7,996 nt of DNA from CAZMFZ01 sp046152935 (GTDB lineage: Bacteria; Bacteroidota; Bacteroidia; Cytophagales; UBA9547): contig JBJXGB010000008.1 in assembly GCA_046152935.1 (NCBI GenBank), positions 1-7,996 of the forward strand. Direction: 5' to 3'. Within the stretch, counting starts at the first letter, position 1. Every line of letters starts with the position of its first letter. The notes beneath the pieces were generated by a model. It made no database searches. It was not told the DNA's origin and saw only the letters and a program-made list of their open reading frames with translations. Made by a program: the position numbers and the translations under genes. Of this stretch, positions 1-5,225 are shown piece after piece.

Positions 1-84
1 CAATCAGAAAAAGTAGTGATTTACAAAAACTACTTAGACATACGAGCAAATTGGGACATAGATGATGTGGAAATCTCGTTCTAA
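1..84 (+). CDS. 3' end of an unrecognised protein gene (partial)
   Basis: An open frame enters from the left edge and stops at TAA 82-84, giving 28 C-terminal residues that end in WDIDDVEISF. The segment alternates hydrophobic and charged residues and has no membrane segment, Cys motif or sorting signal. It is too short for me to recognise a family. It is not the C-terminus of DnaA, which might be expected next to rpmH. No start is visible. The only support that it is coding is the open frame up to a clean stop followed by a sharp change of base composition, so it could in principle be a chance frame. Confidence 0.45.
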   Translation, partial: QSEKVVIYKNYLDIRANWDIDDVEISF

Positions 85-226
85 AACCAAGAAAACAAAA
101 TCATAACTAAACGCCACAATACAACAATCATAGAAGATTCATTGAACAGACCACCAGCCATCAAGAACTTAATATCAATACTTTATTTACCAACAACGTA
201 CAACCAAATCCGGCACCAATACACAA

Positions 227-245
227 TTATCAACAATGTTGATAA
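227..245. repeat. Inverted pair of DnaA-box-like 9-mers
   Basis: TTATCAACA and its exact reverse complement TGTTGATAA flank a single A, forming a perfect 9-bp palindrome. Each 9-mer differs by one base from the canonical DnaA box TTATCCACA. TTATCAACA-type boxes are known in other bacterial origins. A transcription-factor operator is the alternative reading. Confidence 0.5.
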
Positions 246-297
246 AACCTAAAAAACCACTCCACAAACACTGATGAACAAAAATATCACACCATAC

Positions 298-356
298 AAA
301 ACATGACAACAACAAGAAATGCGGACAACTACACATGTCAACAGTTATCATGTTTT
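298..356. repeat. Interrupted inverted repeat in the candidate origin
   Basis: AAAACATGA at 298-306 is the exact reverse complement of TCATGTTTT at 348-356. After one mismatch the arms continue with AAC/GTT at 308-310 and 344-346. The loop between is about 33 nt. The right arm overlaps the DnaA-box-like TTTTCCACA at 353-361. There is no T-run behind it, so it is not a standard terminator of the upstream gene. Confidence 0.4.
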
Positions 357-361
357 CCACA
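353..361 (+). promoter_or_regulatory. DnaA-box-like site TTTTCCACA
   Basis: TTTTCCACA fits the relaxed DnaA box TTWTNCACA with no mismatch and is one base from TTATCCACA. It sits immediately before the A/T-rich stretch at 363-410, as expected for boxes beside an unwinding element. A single such 9-mer could occur by chance. The weight comes from the other boxes nearby. Confidence 0.4.
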
Positions 362-421
362 GCTTAATATATTATAATAATTTCTTTTAAATAATTATAA
401 ACATTATCATTAGCCTGTTGA

Positions 422-457
422 AAATTTAATATTCACGAAGTTTTGAATATTAAATTT
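422..457. repeat. 13-bp perfect inverted repeat over the rpmH promoter
   Basis: AAATTTAATATTC (422-434) and its exact reverse complement GAATATTAAATTT (445-457) flank a 10-nt spacer. The right arm starts on the G of the proposed -33 TTTG (442-445) and covers part of the promoter spacer. The arms are almost all A/T with no T-run behind, so an intrinsic terminator is unlikely. It may be an operator for a dimeric regulator or part of an origin unwinding region. Confidence 0.55.
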
Positions 458-472
458 CATGCATTACTTTTG
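442..472 (+). promoter_or_regulatory. Bacteroidota-type promoter for rpmH-rnpA-ctp
   Basis: TTTG at 442-445 is followed after 19 nt by TACTTTTG at 465-472, an exact match to the Bacteroidota primary sigma consensus TTTG / TAnnTTTG with typical spacing. Transcription would start near 478-482, leaving a leader of about 65 nt before the rpmH ATG. A second -7-like TATTTTTG lies at 499-506 but has no TTG at the right distance. Confidence 0.6.
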
Positions 473-545
473 CAATCCTTTTTAGAAATAGCCTAGATTA
501 TTTTTGAAAACAGCACACGAAATTATTTGTTAAATCGATATAGAA

Positions 546-701
546 ATGAAAAGAACATTCCAACCTTCAAGAAAAAAGAGAGTAAACAAGCATGGTTTTA
601 TGCATAGGATGTCTACACCAAATGGCAGGCGTGTGTTGACAGCTAGAAGAAAAAGGGGAAGACACAAGTTGACAGTATCTGACGAGAGACGAGGAAAATA
701 G
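546..701 (+). CDS. rpmH: 50S ribosomal protein L34
   Basis: This gene encodes a 51-residue, very basic protein beginning MKRTFQPSRKKRVNKHGF. L34 is a small protein of the large ribosomal subunit that contacts 23S rRNA. The sequence has the whole family signature: KRTFQPS at the N-terminus, then HGFMHRM (residues 16-22), the GRRVL turn (28-32) and the RRKRGRHKL tail. The length is normal for the family. The ATG is the only possible start giving the conserved N-terminus. It is the first gene of an operon with rnpA 74 nt downstream, and its promoter is at 442-472. A hairpin with a T-run behind it (725-775) may let most transcripts end after rpmH, which would fit the far higher need for L34 than for RnpA. 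Confidence 0.97.
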   Translation: MKRTFQPSRKKRVNKHGFMHRMSTPNGRRVLTARRKRGRHKLTVSDERRGK

Positions 702-724
702 TATTTTCTAAAGCTGCAAATCAC

Positions 725-775
725 AATCCTTAACTTGGTAATTTTTTATGTATTGAGTTAAGGATTTCATTTTTT
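725..775 (+). terminator. Hairpin plus T-run between rpmH and rnpA (probable attenuator)
   Basis: AATCCTTAACT (725-735) pairs perfectly with AGTTAAGGATT (756-766). The stem extends inward by five more pairs, three of them G-U (736-740 with 751-755), giving about 16 pairs around a 10-nt loop. Six T (770-775) follow three bases after the stem and run straight into the rnpA ATG at 776. It looks like a partial intrinsic terminator that would also cover the translation start region of rnpA. Either mechanism would lower rnpA and ctp expression relative to rpmH. Confidence 0.6.
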
Positions 776-1195
776 ATGATAAATGCAGAGTTAAATCATA
801 CCATCATTTTTTCAAGTACATTTTCGAAGGAAAATAGACTTACTTCTAAATCGGAAATAGAAGCATTGTTTAAGAAGGGAACGACCATATTTTTATTTCC
901 TTTCAAAGTCTATTTTAAATTTGCGGAACTAGAAGGTACCTCAGCGGTGCCTAAAGTGCTGATATCTGTACCGAAGAAGCATTTTAAAAGCGCAGTGAAT
1001 AGAAATAGATTAAAGAGACTATTTCGAGAATCGTATCGAATTCATAAACATAAAATACAACAGACAACTAACAACAAAGCATTACAAATTGCGTTTCTAT
1101 ATGTTCATAGCTCTGCTCTGACTTATGAGGAAATAGAAAAAAAGCTAATTCTTGTTATCAATAAAATAAATCAACATCTTCCAAAAAATGAATAA
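776..1195 (+). CDS. rnpA: Ribonuclease P protein component
   Basis: This is the protein subunit of RNase P, which binds the catalytic RNA and helps it remove 5' leaders from tRNA precursors. The 139-residue product has the family layout. FSKENRLTSKSEIEALFKKG (about 16-35) matches the N-terminal helix region of the family. A central strand segment follows, VLISVPKKHFKSAV (about 61-74), and then the RNA-binding RNR signature NRNRLKRLFRESYR (75-88). The length is slightly above the usual 110-130 because of a short N-terminal extension. ATG 776 is the only Met before the conserved region. The start lies right after the T-run of the 725-775 hairpin. The stop overlaps the start of the next gene by 8 nt, which suggests translational coupling. 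Confidence 0.95.
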   Translation: MINAELNHTIIFSSTFSKENRLTSKSEIEALFKKGTTIFLFPFKVYFKFAELEGTSAVPKVLISVPKKHFKSAVNRNRLKRLFRESYRIHKHKIQQTTNNKALQIAFLYVHSSALTYEEIEKKLILVINKINQHLPKNE

Positions 1196-2852
1196 AAAGT
1201 TTATCACGATCAGTGTTATTGCTTTTGCCTCTGTTTTGCTTTTATCTTTTCAACAGGCAAATGAAAAATACTTTGAAATAGCCAAAAATATCGACATTTT
1301 CGCTACGCTTTTTAAAGAGGTAAATACATACTATGTGGATGAAGTGAACCCGACTAAAATAATAAAAACGGGAATTGACGCCATGTTGGAGTCGCTAGAT
1401 CCATATACCAACTATATTTCGGAAGATGATATTGAAGATTACCGAACTATGACAACCGGCCAATATGGCGGTATTGGTGCTGTAATTGGCAAAAAAGGCA
1501 CAAAAAATGTGATTTTGATGCCTTATGAGGGCTTTCCAGCACATAGCACTGGTCTAAAAATTGGCGATGAAATACTTTCGATTGATGGCAAAGAAATGAA
1601 AGACAAAAACACCAATGATATTAGCAAATTGTTGAAAGGTCAGGCTGGTACTAAAGTGAAGATTATTGCTACTAGGTTTGGCAAAAAAGAACCGATCACG
1701 TTTGATATTGTCCGTCAAAAAATTAAAATTGACAATATTCCTTATGTAGGTATGATAAATAATGAGGTTGGTTATTTCCATCTGACCGATTTTACAACCA
1801 ATGCTTCCAAGGATGTGAAAGATGCCATTGTGAAATTAAAGGAACTAGGAGCGAAAAAAATTATTTTTGATTTGAGAGAAAATCCAGGTGGTTTATTGAA
1901 TGAGGCCATCAGTATTGCCAACTTATTTATTCCAAAGGATAAAGAAGTGGTAAGCACCAGAGGCAAAGTGGCCGAGTGGAATAAAAGCTACTATGCACAA
2001 GTTGCTCCGCTCGACATAGAGATTCCGTTGGTCGTGCTTACGAGCGACAGAAGTGCTTCGGCAGCAGAGATCGTGTCTGGCGTGATTCAAGATTACGATC
2101 GAGGTATTTTGGTTGGTGAAAAAACCTTTGGCAAAGGGCTCGTGCAACAGACCAGACCACTTTCTTACAATGCCCAGTTGAAAGTGACTACTGCTAAATA
2201 TTATATTCCAAGTGGCCGTTGCATCCAAGCAATAGATTATTCGAAGAAAAAAGAAGATGGAAGTGCCACAAGAATAGCCGATTCGCTCAGAAGAGAGTTT
2301 AAGACCAAAAATGGCAGGTCGGTGTATGACGGGGCAGGCATCTATCCAGATATTACAGTGCCGAAAACAGATTTGCATCCAATTACCATTAGCCTGATAA
2401 ACAAAAACATCATTTTTGACTTTGCAACGCAGTATTCTTATGCTCACGAGAAAATTGCGCCAGCCAAAGATTACAAAATCTCAGATGCAGATTATGCGGA
2501 ATTTATTAAATATTTGGTAGATAAAGATTATGATTATAAAACCAAAATTGAGTCTGATCTAGAGGCTTTGACAGAAAATTCAAAAAAAGAAAAATATTTC
2601 GATGGGATAAAGGATCAGATTGAGCAGCTTAAAATGAAAATCAATCACAATAAAGAATCTGATTTACAAAAATTTAGAACTGAGATAGCGGAAGTGTTGG
2701 AGTCTGAAATAATATCAAGATATTATTTGCAAAAAGGAATGATCGAGGCTTCGTTTGATAATGACGAAGACATAAAAGAGGCGTTGAAAATATTTAAAGA
2801 TGAGACAAAATACCGAAGTCTGCTATCTGGAGCACAAGCTAGCAACAAATAA
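1188..2852 (+). CDS. ctpA: S41 family C-terminal processing peptidase with PDZ domain
   Basis: This is a 554-residue serine peptidase of the Prc/CtpA (tail-specific protease) family. A hydrophobic segment at residues 5-20 acts as a signal peptide or anchor, placing the enzyme in the periplasm. A helical N-terminal domain (about 30-88, with ESLDPYTNYIS) is followed by a PDZ domain (about 90-178) that binds substrate C-termini, then the S41 fold (about 185-355). The catalytic dyad is complete: Ser291 in SASAAE and Lys316 in FGKGLVQ, 25 residues apart as in Prc (S430/K455), with Gln320 also present. A helical C-terminal region (about 395-550) is usual for Bacteroidota members. The ATG overlaps rnpA by 8 nt, so this is the third gene of the rpmH operon. 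The substrate cannot be told from sequence; prc would be an equally valid symbol. Confidence 0.93.
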   Translation: MNKKFITISVIAFASVLLLSFQQANEKYFEIAKNIDIFATLFKEVNTYYVDEVNPTKIIKTGIDAMLESLDPYTNYISEDDIEDYRTMTTGQYGGIGAVIGKKGTKNVILMPYEGFPAHSTGLKIGDEILSIDGKEMKDKNTNDISKLLKGQAGTKVKIIATRFGKKEPITFDIVRQKIKIDNIPYVGMINNEVGYFHLTDFTTNASKDVKDAIVKLKELGAKKIIFDLRENPGGLLNEAISIANLFIPKDKEVVSTRGKVAEWNKSYYAQVAPLDIEIPLVVLTSDRSASAAEIVSGVIQDYDRGILVGEKTFGKGLVQQTRPLSYNAQLKVTTAKYYIPSGRCIQAIDYSKKKEDGSATRIADSLRREFKTKNGRSVYDGAGIYPDITVPKTDLHPITISLINKNIIFDFATQYSYAHEKIAPAKDYKISDADYAEFIKYLVDKDYDYKTKIESDLEALTENSKKEKYFDGIKDQIEQLKMKINHNKESDLQKFRTEIAEVLESEIISRYYLQKGMIEASFDNDEDIKEALKIFKDETKYRSLLSGAQASNK

Positions 2853-2908
2853 CTTCTTGCAAATGCCTGTTTTTTAATGTTTAATGTGTCTTCTCAGGAA
2901 GCTAAATA

Positions 2909-2939
2909 AAAAAAGGTGCTAATTTATAGCACCTTTTTT
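2909..2939. terminator. Bidirectional intrinsic terminator
   Basis: Arms 2909-2921 and 2927-2939 form a perfect 13-bp inverted repeat (six A, GGTGCTA / TAGCACC, six T) around a 5-nt loop. The T-run follows the GC-containing stem on both strands. It lies between the convergent S41 peptidase and anti-sigma genes and should end transcripts from both sides. Confidence 0.9.
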
Positions 2940-2962
2940 CATTTTTGTATGAACTATAACGA

Positions 2963-3280
2963 CTATCTGGAACTATAATAGTTTTCTTTCTGGAGTGAGC
3001 CTTGTATTTTTTGCACAAAATCGTCCGAAAGTTCGAGTTGGTAGGCTTTGTTTTTGAGGTTGTTTTTAATACAATCGTTGATCTGAAAATATTCGCAGCA
3101 TTTTTCGCAGTCGCTTATCCCTTGCAGAAACTCTGCGTCTTTTTGTTTGCATGCCATATTGTCGAGGTAGAGCTGCAAATACTGTACGCAGCCGCCATCT
3201 TTTTTGCAGTTGTGGCTGCTTATACTTTTAAATTCGGCAAGTATTTCTTCACAAGTCAGTTTTTTATCTTCGGCCTGCAT
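2963..3280 (-). CDS. Probable zinc-type (RsrA-like) anti-sigma factor, Cys-rich
   Basis: This is a 105-residue soluble protein with eight Cys (10, 25, 31, 44, 58, 61, 62, 70) and no membrane segment. It begins 26 nt after the ECF sigma gene. Aligned from memory with Streptomyces RsrA, C31-(x)6-YLDNM corresponds to the N-terminal Cys and YEFLD helix, D57-C-x-x-C61 to the CxxC, and DFVQKIQGSL near the end to the RsrA tail. Such proteins hold their sigma factor and release it when thiols are oxidised. The zinc-binding His of the HxxxCxxC motif is replaced by Gly54. Extra Cys residues (25, 44, 62, 70) and His23 could substitute. The role is inferred from context and a partial motif, so it could instead be an unrelated Cys-rich metal-binding protein. 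Confidence 0.6.
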   Translation of the reverse strand: MQAEDKKLTCEEILAEFKSISSHNCKKDGGCVQYLQLYLDNMACKQKDAEFLQGISDCEKCCEYFQINDCIKNNLKNKAYQLELSDDFVQKIQGSLQKENYYSSR

Positions 3281-3306
3281 TTTTGTAATCGTTTATTGTT
3301 TTTAAT

Positions 3307-3879
3307 TTAGTCCTTATCTGCGTATCCTAATGTTTTGGCGTACTCTCTAATCTTGTCTTTGAGTGCGTGTCTTGCTCTGTGCAATCGAGAACGAACGGTG
3401 CCGATTGGAATATTAAGAATTTCAGCAATTTCTTCGTATTTAAAATCGTCTAAATCGCAAAGAATGATGATTTCTCTAAAATCTTCCTGTAAATTATTGA
3501 GGGCAATAGTCATTTCATCGCCCATCATTTCATTTACCATGTCTATCCTTAGCGCTTTGTCTGGCTCAATGGTAGCACTTTCGGCATTGTAGTATTCTTC
3601 TATTTCCTGATAATCGTATTTTATAGGCTCTTTTGCCTTTTTACGGTAGTCATTGATAAAAGTGTTCTTCAATATTCTGAACAACCATGCCTTGGCATTA
3701 GTTCCGCGTTGATAAGAATCGTAAAATCGAAAAGCCTTTATGTAAGAATCTTGCACCAAATCTTTGGCTTCGTCTTCATTGTAGGTAAGTCGGTATCCGA
3801 AATTGTATGCCTGCTTTAGAAGCGGCAAAAAATCATTTTCGAAATCTGTACTATATATTTTTGCGATTTTATTTGCCAT
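3307..3879 (-). CDS. ECF sigma-70 factor, SigR/RpoE-like
   Basis: This is a 190-residue extracytoplasmic-function sigma factor that directs RNA polymerase to a stress regulon. Region 2 covers about 10-82, with DEAKDLVQDSYIKAF (36-50) and the -10-reading segment GTNAKAWLFRILKNTFINDY (59-78). Region 4 covers about 120-175, with the helix-turn-helix YEEIAEILNIPIGTVRSRLHRAR (148-170). The GTNxKAWLFRI-NTFIN pattern resembles the SigR group, whose partner is a zinc anti-sigma factor, which matches the Cys-rich gene 26 nt downstream. I chose ATG 3879. A longer open frame reaches 3981, but its extra 34 residues lie inside the upstream crotonase gene and match nothing in sigma factors. The start overlaps that gene's stop by 11 nt, which suggests coupled translation. 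Confidence 0.93.
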   Translation of the reverse strand: MANKIAKIYSTDFENDFLPLLKQAYNFGYRLTYNEDEAKDLVQDSYIKAFRFYDSYQRGTNAKAWLFRILKNTFINDYRKKAKEPIKYDYQEIEEYYNAESATIEPDKALRIDMVNEMMGDEMTIALNNLQEDFREIIILCDLDDFKYEEIAEILNIPIGTVRSRLHRARHALKDKIREYAKTLGYADKD

Positions 3880-4648
3880 GAAATACGGGTTTGCGTTTTT
3901 CGAGAAAGGCCTGCGTGCCCTCGTGAAAATAATCGGAGCTGATGCAATTGGCAAAGGCATTGGCTTCCGTTTGGTAACCATCTTCCTCTTTGTTGAAAGC
4001 GCTATTTACACAATCAATAATAAGGCCAACAGAAATTGTAGGTTTTTCGACTACCTTTTTCAAAATCTCCATACACTTTGGAATTAGCTCTGCTAGCGGA
4101 ACAACATAACTTACCAAGCCAATTTTATCGGCTTCTTTGGCATCGATCATGTCGCCAGTAAGCATTAGCTCCAGTGCTTTTCCTTTTCCAAGCAGCCATG
4201 TCATGCGTTGGGTGCCTCCATAACCAGGCAAAATACCCAAATTTATCTCAGGTTGTCCAAATTTTGCATTTTCAGAGGCTATGCGTATGTGACAAGCCAT
4301 TGCTAGCTCGCAACCGCCTCCCAAGGCATAGCCGTTTATAGCTGCAATTATCAATTTTGGGCAATTTTCGATCAATTGGTATATTTCTTGGCCCGTTTCT
4401 GCTGCTTTTCTGCCATTAATATCGTTTAATTTGGCAATTTCAGAAATATCAGCACCCGCTACAAAGGCCTTTTCGCCACTGCCGGTGATGATTGCTCCCA
4501 GAATGGTTGTATCGTCATATACTTTCTTGATGCAAAAACGCAGCTCGGTGAGTGTGTCGAAATTTAGTGCATTGAGCTTATCGGGGCGATTGAGCATGAT
4601 GGTAGCTATGCCTTCTTCCTGTTCAAGTTTGATGTTTTTGAGTTCCAT
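3869..4648 (-). CDS. Enoyl-CoA hydratase/isomerase (crotonase family)
   Basis: This is a 259-residue soluble enzyme that probably adds water to trans-2-enoyl-CoA thioesters in fatty-acid or amino-acid breakdown. The CoA-binding and oxyanion-hole motif AFVAGADISEI is at 61-71 and the GYALGGGCELAMACHIRIAS motif at 106-125. Both acidic residues of classical hydratases are present, Glu114 and Glu134 (in FGQPEINLGILPGYGGTQR), 20 residues apart like Glu144/Glu164 of the rat mitochondrial enzyme, so hydratase activity is likely. The C-terminal trimerisation helices are complete, ending in FLEKRKPVFHGK. Substrate chain length cannot be read. It is the first gene of an operon with the ECF sigma factor (11-nt overlap) and the Cys-rich protein. 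There is no other beta-oxidation gene beside it. Confidence 0.93.
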   Translation of the reverse strand: MELKNIKLEQEEGIATIMLNRPDKLNALNFDTLTELRFCIKKVYDDTTILGAIITGSGEKAFVAGADISEIAKLNDINGRKAAETGQEIYQLIENCPKLIIAAINGYALGGGCELAMACHIRIASENAKFGQPEINLGILPGYGGTQRMTWLLGKGKALELMLTGDMIDAKEADKIGLVSYVVPLAELIPKCMEILKKVVEKPTISVGLIIDCVNSAFNKEEDGYQTEANAFANCISSDYFHEGTQAFLEKRKPVFHGK

Positions 4649-4780
4649 AGTTGCTGTAAATAAAGATTGGTAAAATTAGTGAAGTTTTTCTGTGAAAAGT
4701 ACTTACTTCAATTGATAAAACATAGATTTTAGTACTTTGATTATTTATTTATTTTATTTTTGATACTGTTGCTGGCTAAC
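4649..4780 (-). promoter_or_regulatory. Intergenic leader of the crotonase-sigma operon
   Basis: These 132 nt separate the end of crcB from the crotonase start on the same strand. Two copies of AGTACTT (4698-4704 and 4731-4737) form part of an 8-bp inverted repeat AAAGTACT / AGTACTTT (4696-4703, 4731-4738). -7-like elements on the minus strand (TACTTTTC, TATGTTTT) each miss one base and lack a well-placed TTG. The region probably holds the operon promoter, perhaps one read by the operon's own sigma factor. I see no convincing terminator for crcB. Confidence 0.3.
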
Positions 4781-5146
4781 TCACTTGCAAATCTCCACCA
4801 TCAACCAAAAAGAAAGAAGACAGACTACCAAACTGCAAAACATATAAATCAACGCCATGCCAATATGTCCAGCTTTTATTAAATCAAAAATTTCAAAATT
4901 AAAAGTAGAGAATGTACTCAATCCGCCACAAAAGCCTGTTAATATCCATTTTTTGTGCGTGTCGTTCATTTCTATTTTTTGGTAGGATAGCCCAGTGAGC
5001 ACACCGAACAACATACAGGCCAAAAGATTTGCCATGAATGTGGAAAAGGGGAAAGCAGGAAAAAAAGGAGAGAACCATCTTGAAAATAGATACCTCACTA
5101 CACTTCCGGTTCCACCACCAATAAAAACCATCATCAAATCTTTCAT
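4781..5146 (-). CDS. crcB: Fluoride ion channel CrcB/Fluc
   Basis: This 121-residue, four-helix membrane protein belongs to the Fluc family, which works as antiparallel dimers that let cytoplasmic fluoride leave the cell. GGGTGSVVRY is at 10-19 with the conserved Arg18, and a second helix carries the conserved Asn40 (FMANLLACMLFG). The signature GFCGGLSTFSTFNFE at 71-85 includes the Phe-box pair F79 and F82 and the helix-3 break that binds the central sodium. The length is normal, so a single-gene homodimer is likely; no second crcB copy lies beside it. It is divergent from nuoI (79 nt apart). I looked for the fluoride riboswitch in front of it and did not see its conserved core. Confidence 0.95.
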   Translation of the reverse strand: MKDLMMVFIGGGTGSVVRYLFSRWFSPFFPAFPFSTFMANLLACMLFGVLTGLSYQKIEMNDTHKKWILTGFCGGLSTFSTFNFEIFDLIKAGHIGMALIYMFCSLVVCLLSFWLMVEICK

Positions 5147-5204
5147 ATTTCCAGCAAAAAAAAATTCCTTTTTGAGATAGTAGTCGAATATAAAAATGGC
5201 AGCT

Positions 5205-5212
5205 TATCTTTG
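5205..5212 (+). promoter_or_regulatory. -7 element for nuoIJ
   Basis: TATCTTTG is an exact match to TAnnTTTG and lies 13 nt before the nuoI ATG. A TTTG occurs at 5171-5174, but the 30-nt gap is too long for the usual -33 spacing. Only the -7 is therefore supported, and the leader would be very short. Confidence 0.4.
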
Positions 5213-5225
5213 AAACACAAAGCAA

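Larger units (their letters stand above)
85..545. other. Long non-coding region upstream of rpmH; candidate replication origin (oriC)
   Basis: This 461-nt stretch has no ORF that looks like a gene. By my count 85-360 holds about 23 G against 71 C on the + strand, a very strong local skew, and it is A-rich. 9-mers like the DnaA box TTATCCACA occur at 227-235 (TTATCAACA), 237-245 (its inverse), 353-361 (TTTTCCACA) and, weaker, 416-424 (inverse of TTTTCAACA). An almost pure A/T run follows at about 363-410 and could be an unwinding element. rpmH-rnpA lies directly downstream, a common neighbour of bacterial origins. Inverted repeats lie at 227-245, 298-356 and 422-457. Family knowledge and layout favour an origin, but no box is an exact consensus match and dnaA is not in view. 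An alternative is simply a long regulatory leader. Confidence 0.4.

Noticed and set aside
85..545. CRISPR array or phage/IS remnant in the long gap
   Set aside because: There are no regularly spaced direct repeats, no transposase fragment and no flanking target duplication; the repeats present are inverted and single.
530..724. 64-residue open frame on the minus strand
   Set aside because: It is the antisense shadow of rpmH, which has unmistakable L34 sequence.
1923..2447. 174-residue open frame on the minus strand
   Set aside because: It is antisense to the S41 peptidase catalytic domain, with no recognisable domain and Cys/Trp-rich shadow composition.
2951..2978. Direct repeat GAACTATAA (2951-2959, 2970-2978)
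   Set aside because: Only nine bases, A/T-rich and straddling the end of the anti-sigma gene; it can easily be chance.
3880..3981. 34-residue N-terminal extension of the ECF sigma factor
   Set aside because: It lies inside the crotonase gene in another frame, is unlike any sigma N-terminus, and ATG 3879 gives a normal 190-residue protein.
5147..5225. Fluoride riboswitch before crcB
   Set aside because: The conserved GG-rich and CGCC/CUCCU-type core of that riboswitch is not visible on the minus strand, and the gap to nuoI is short.
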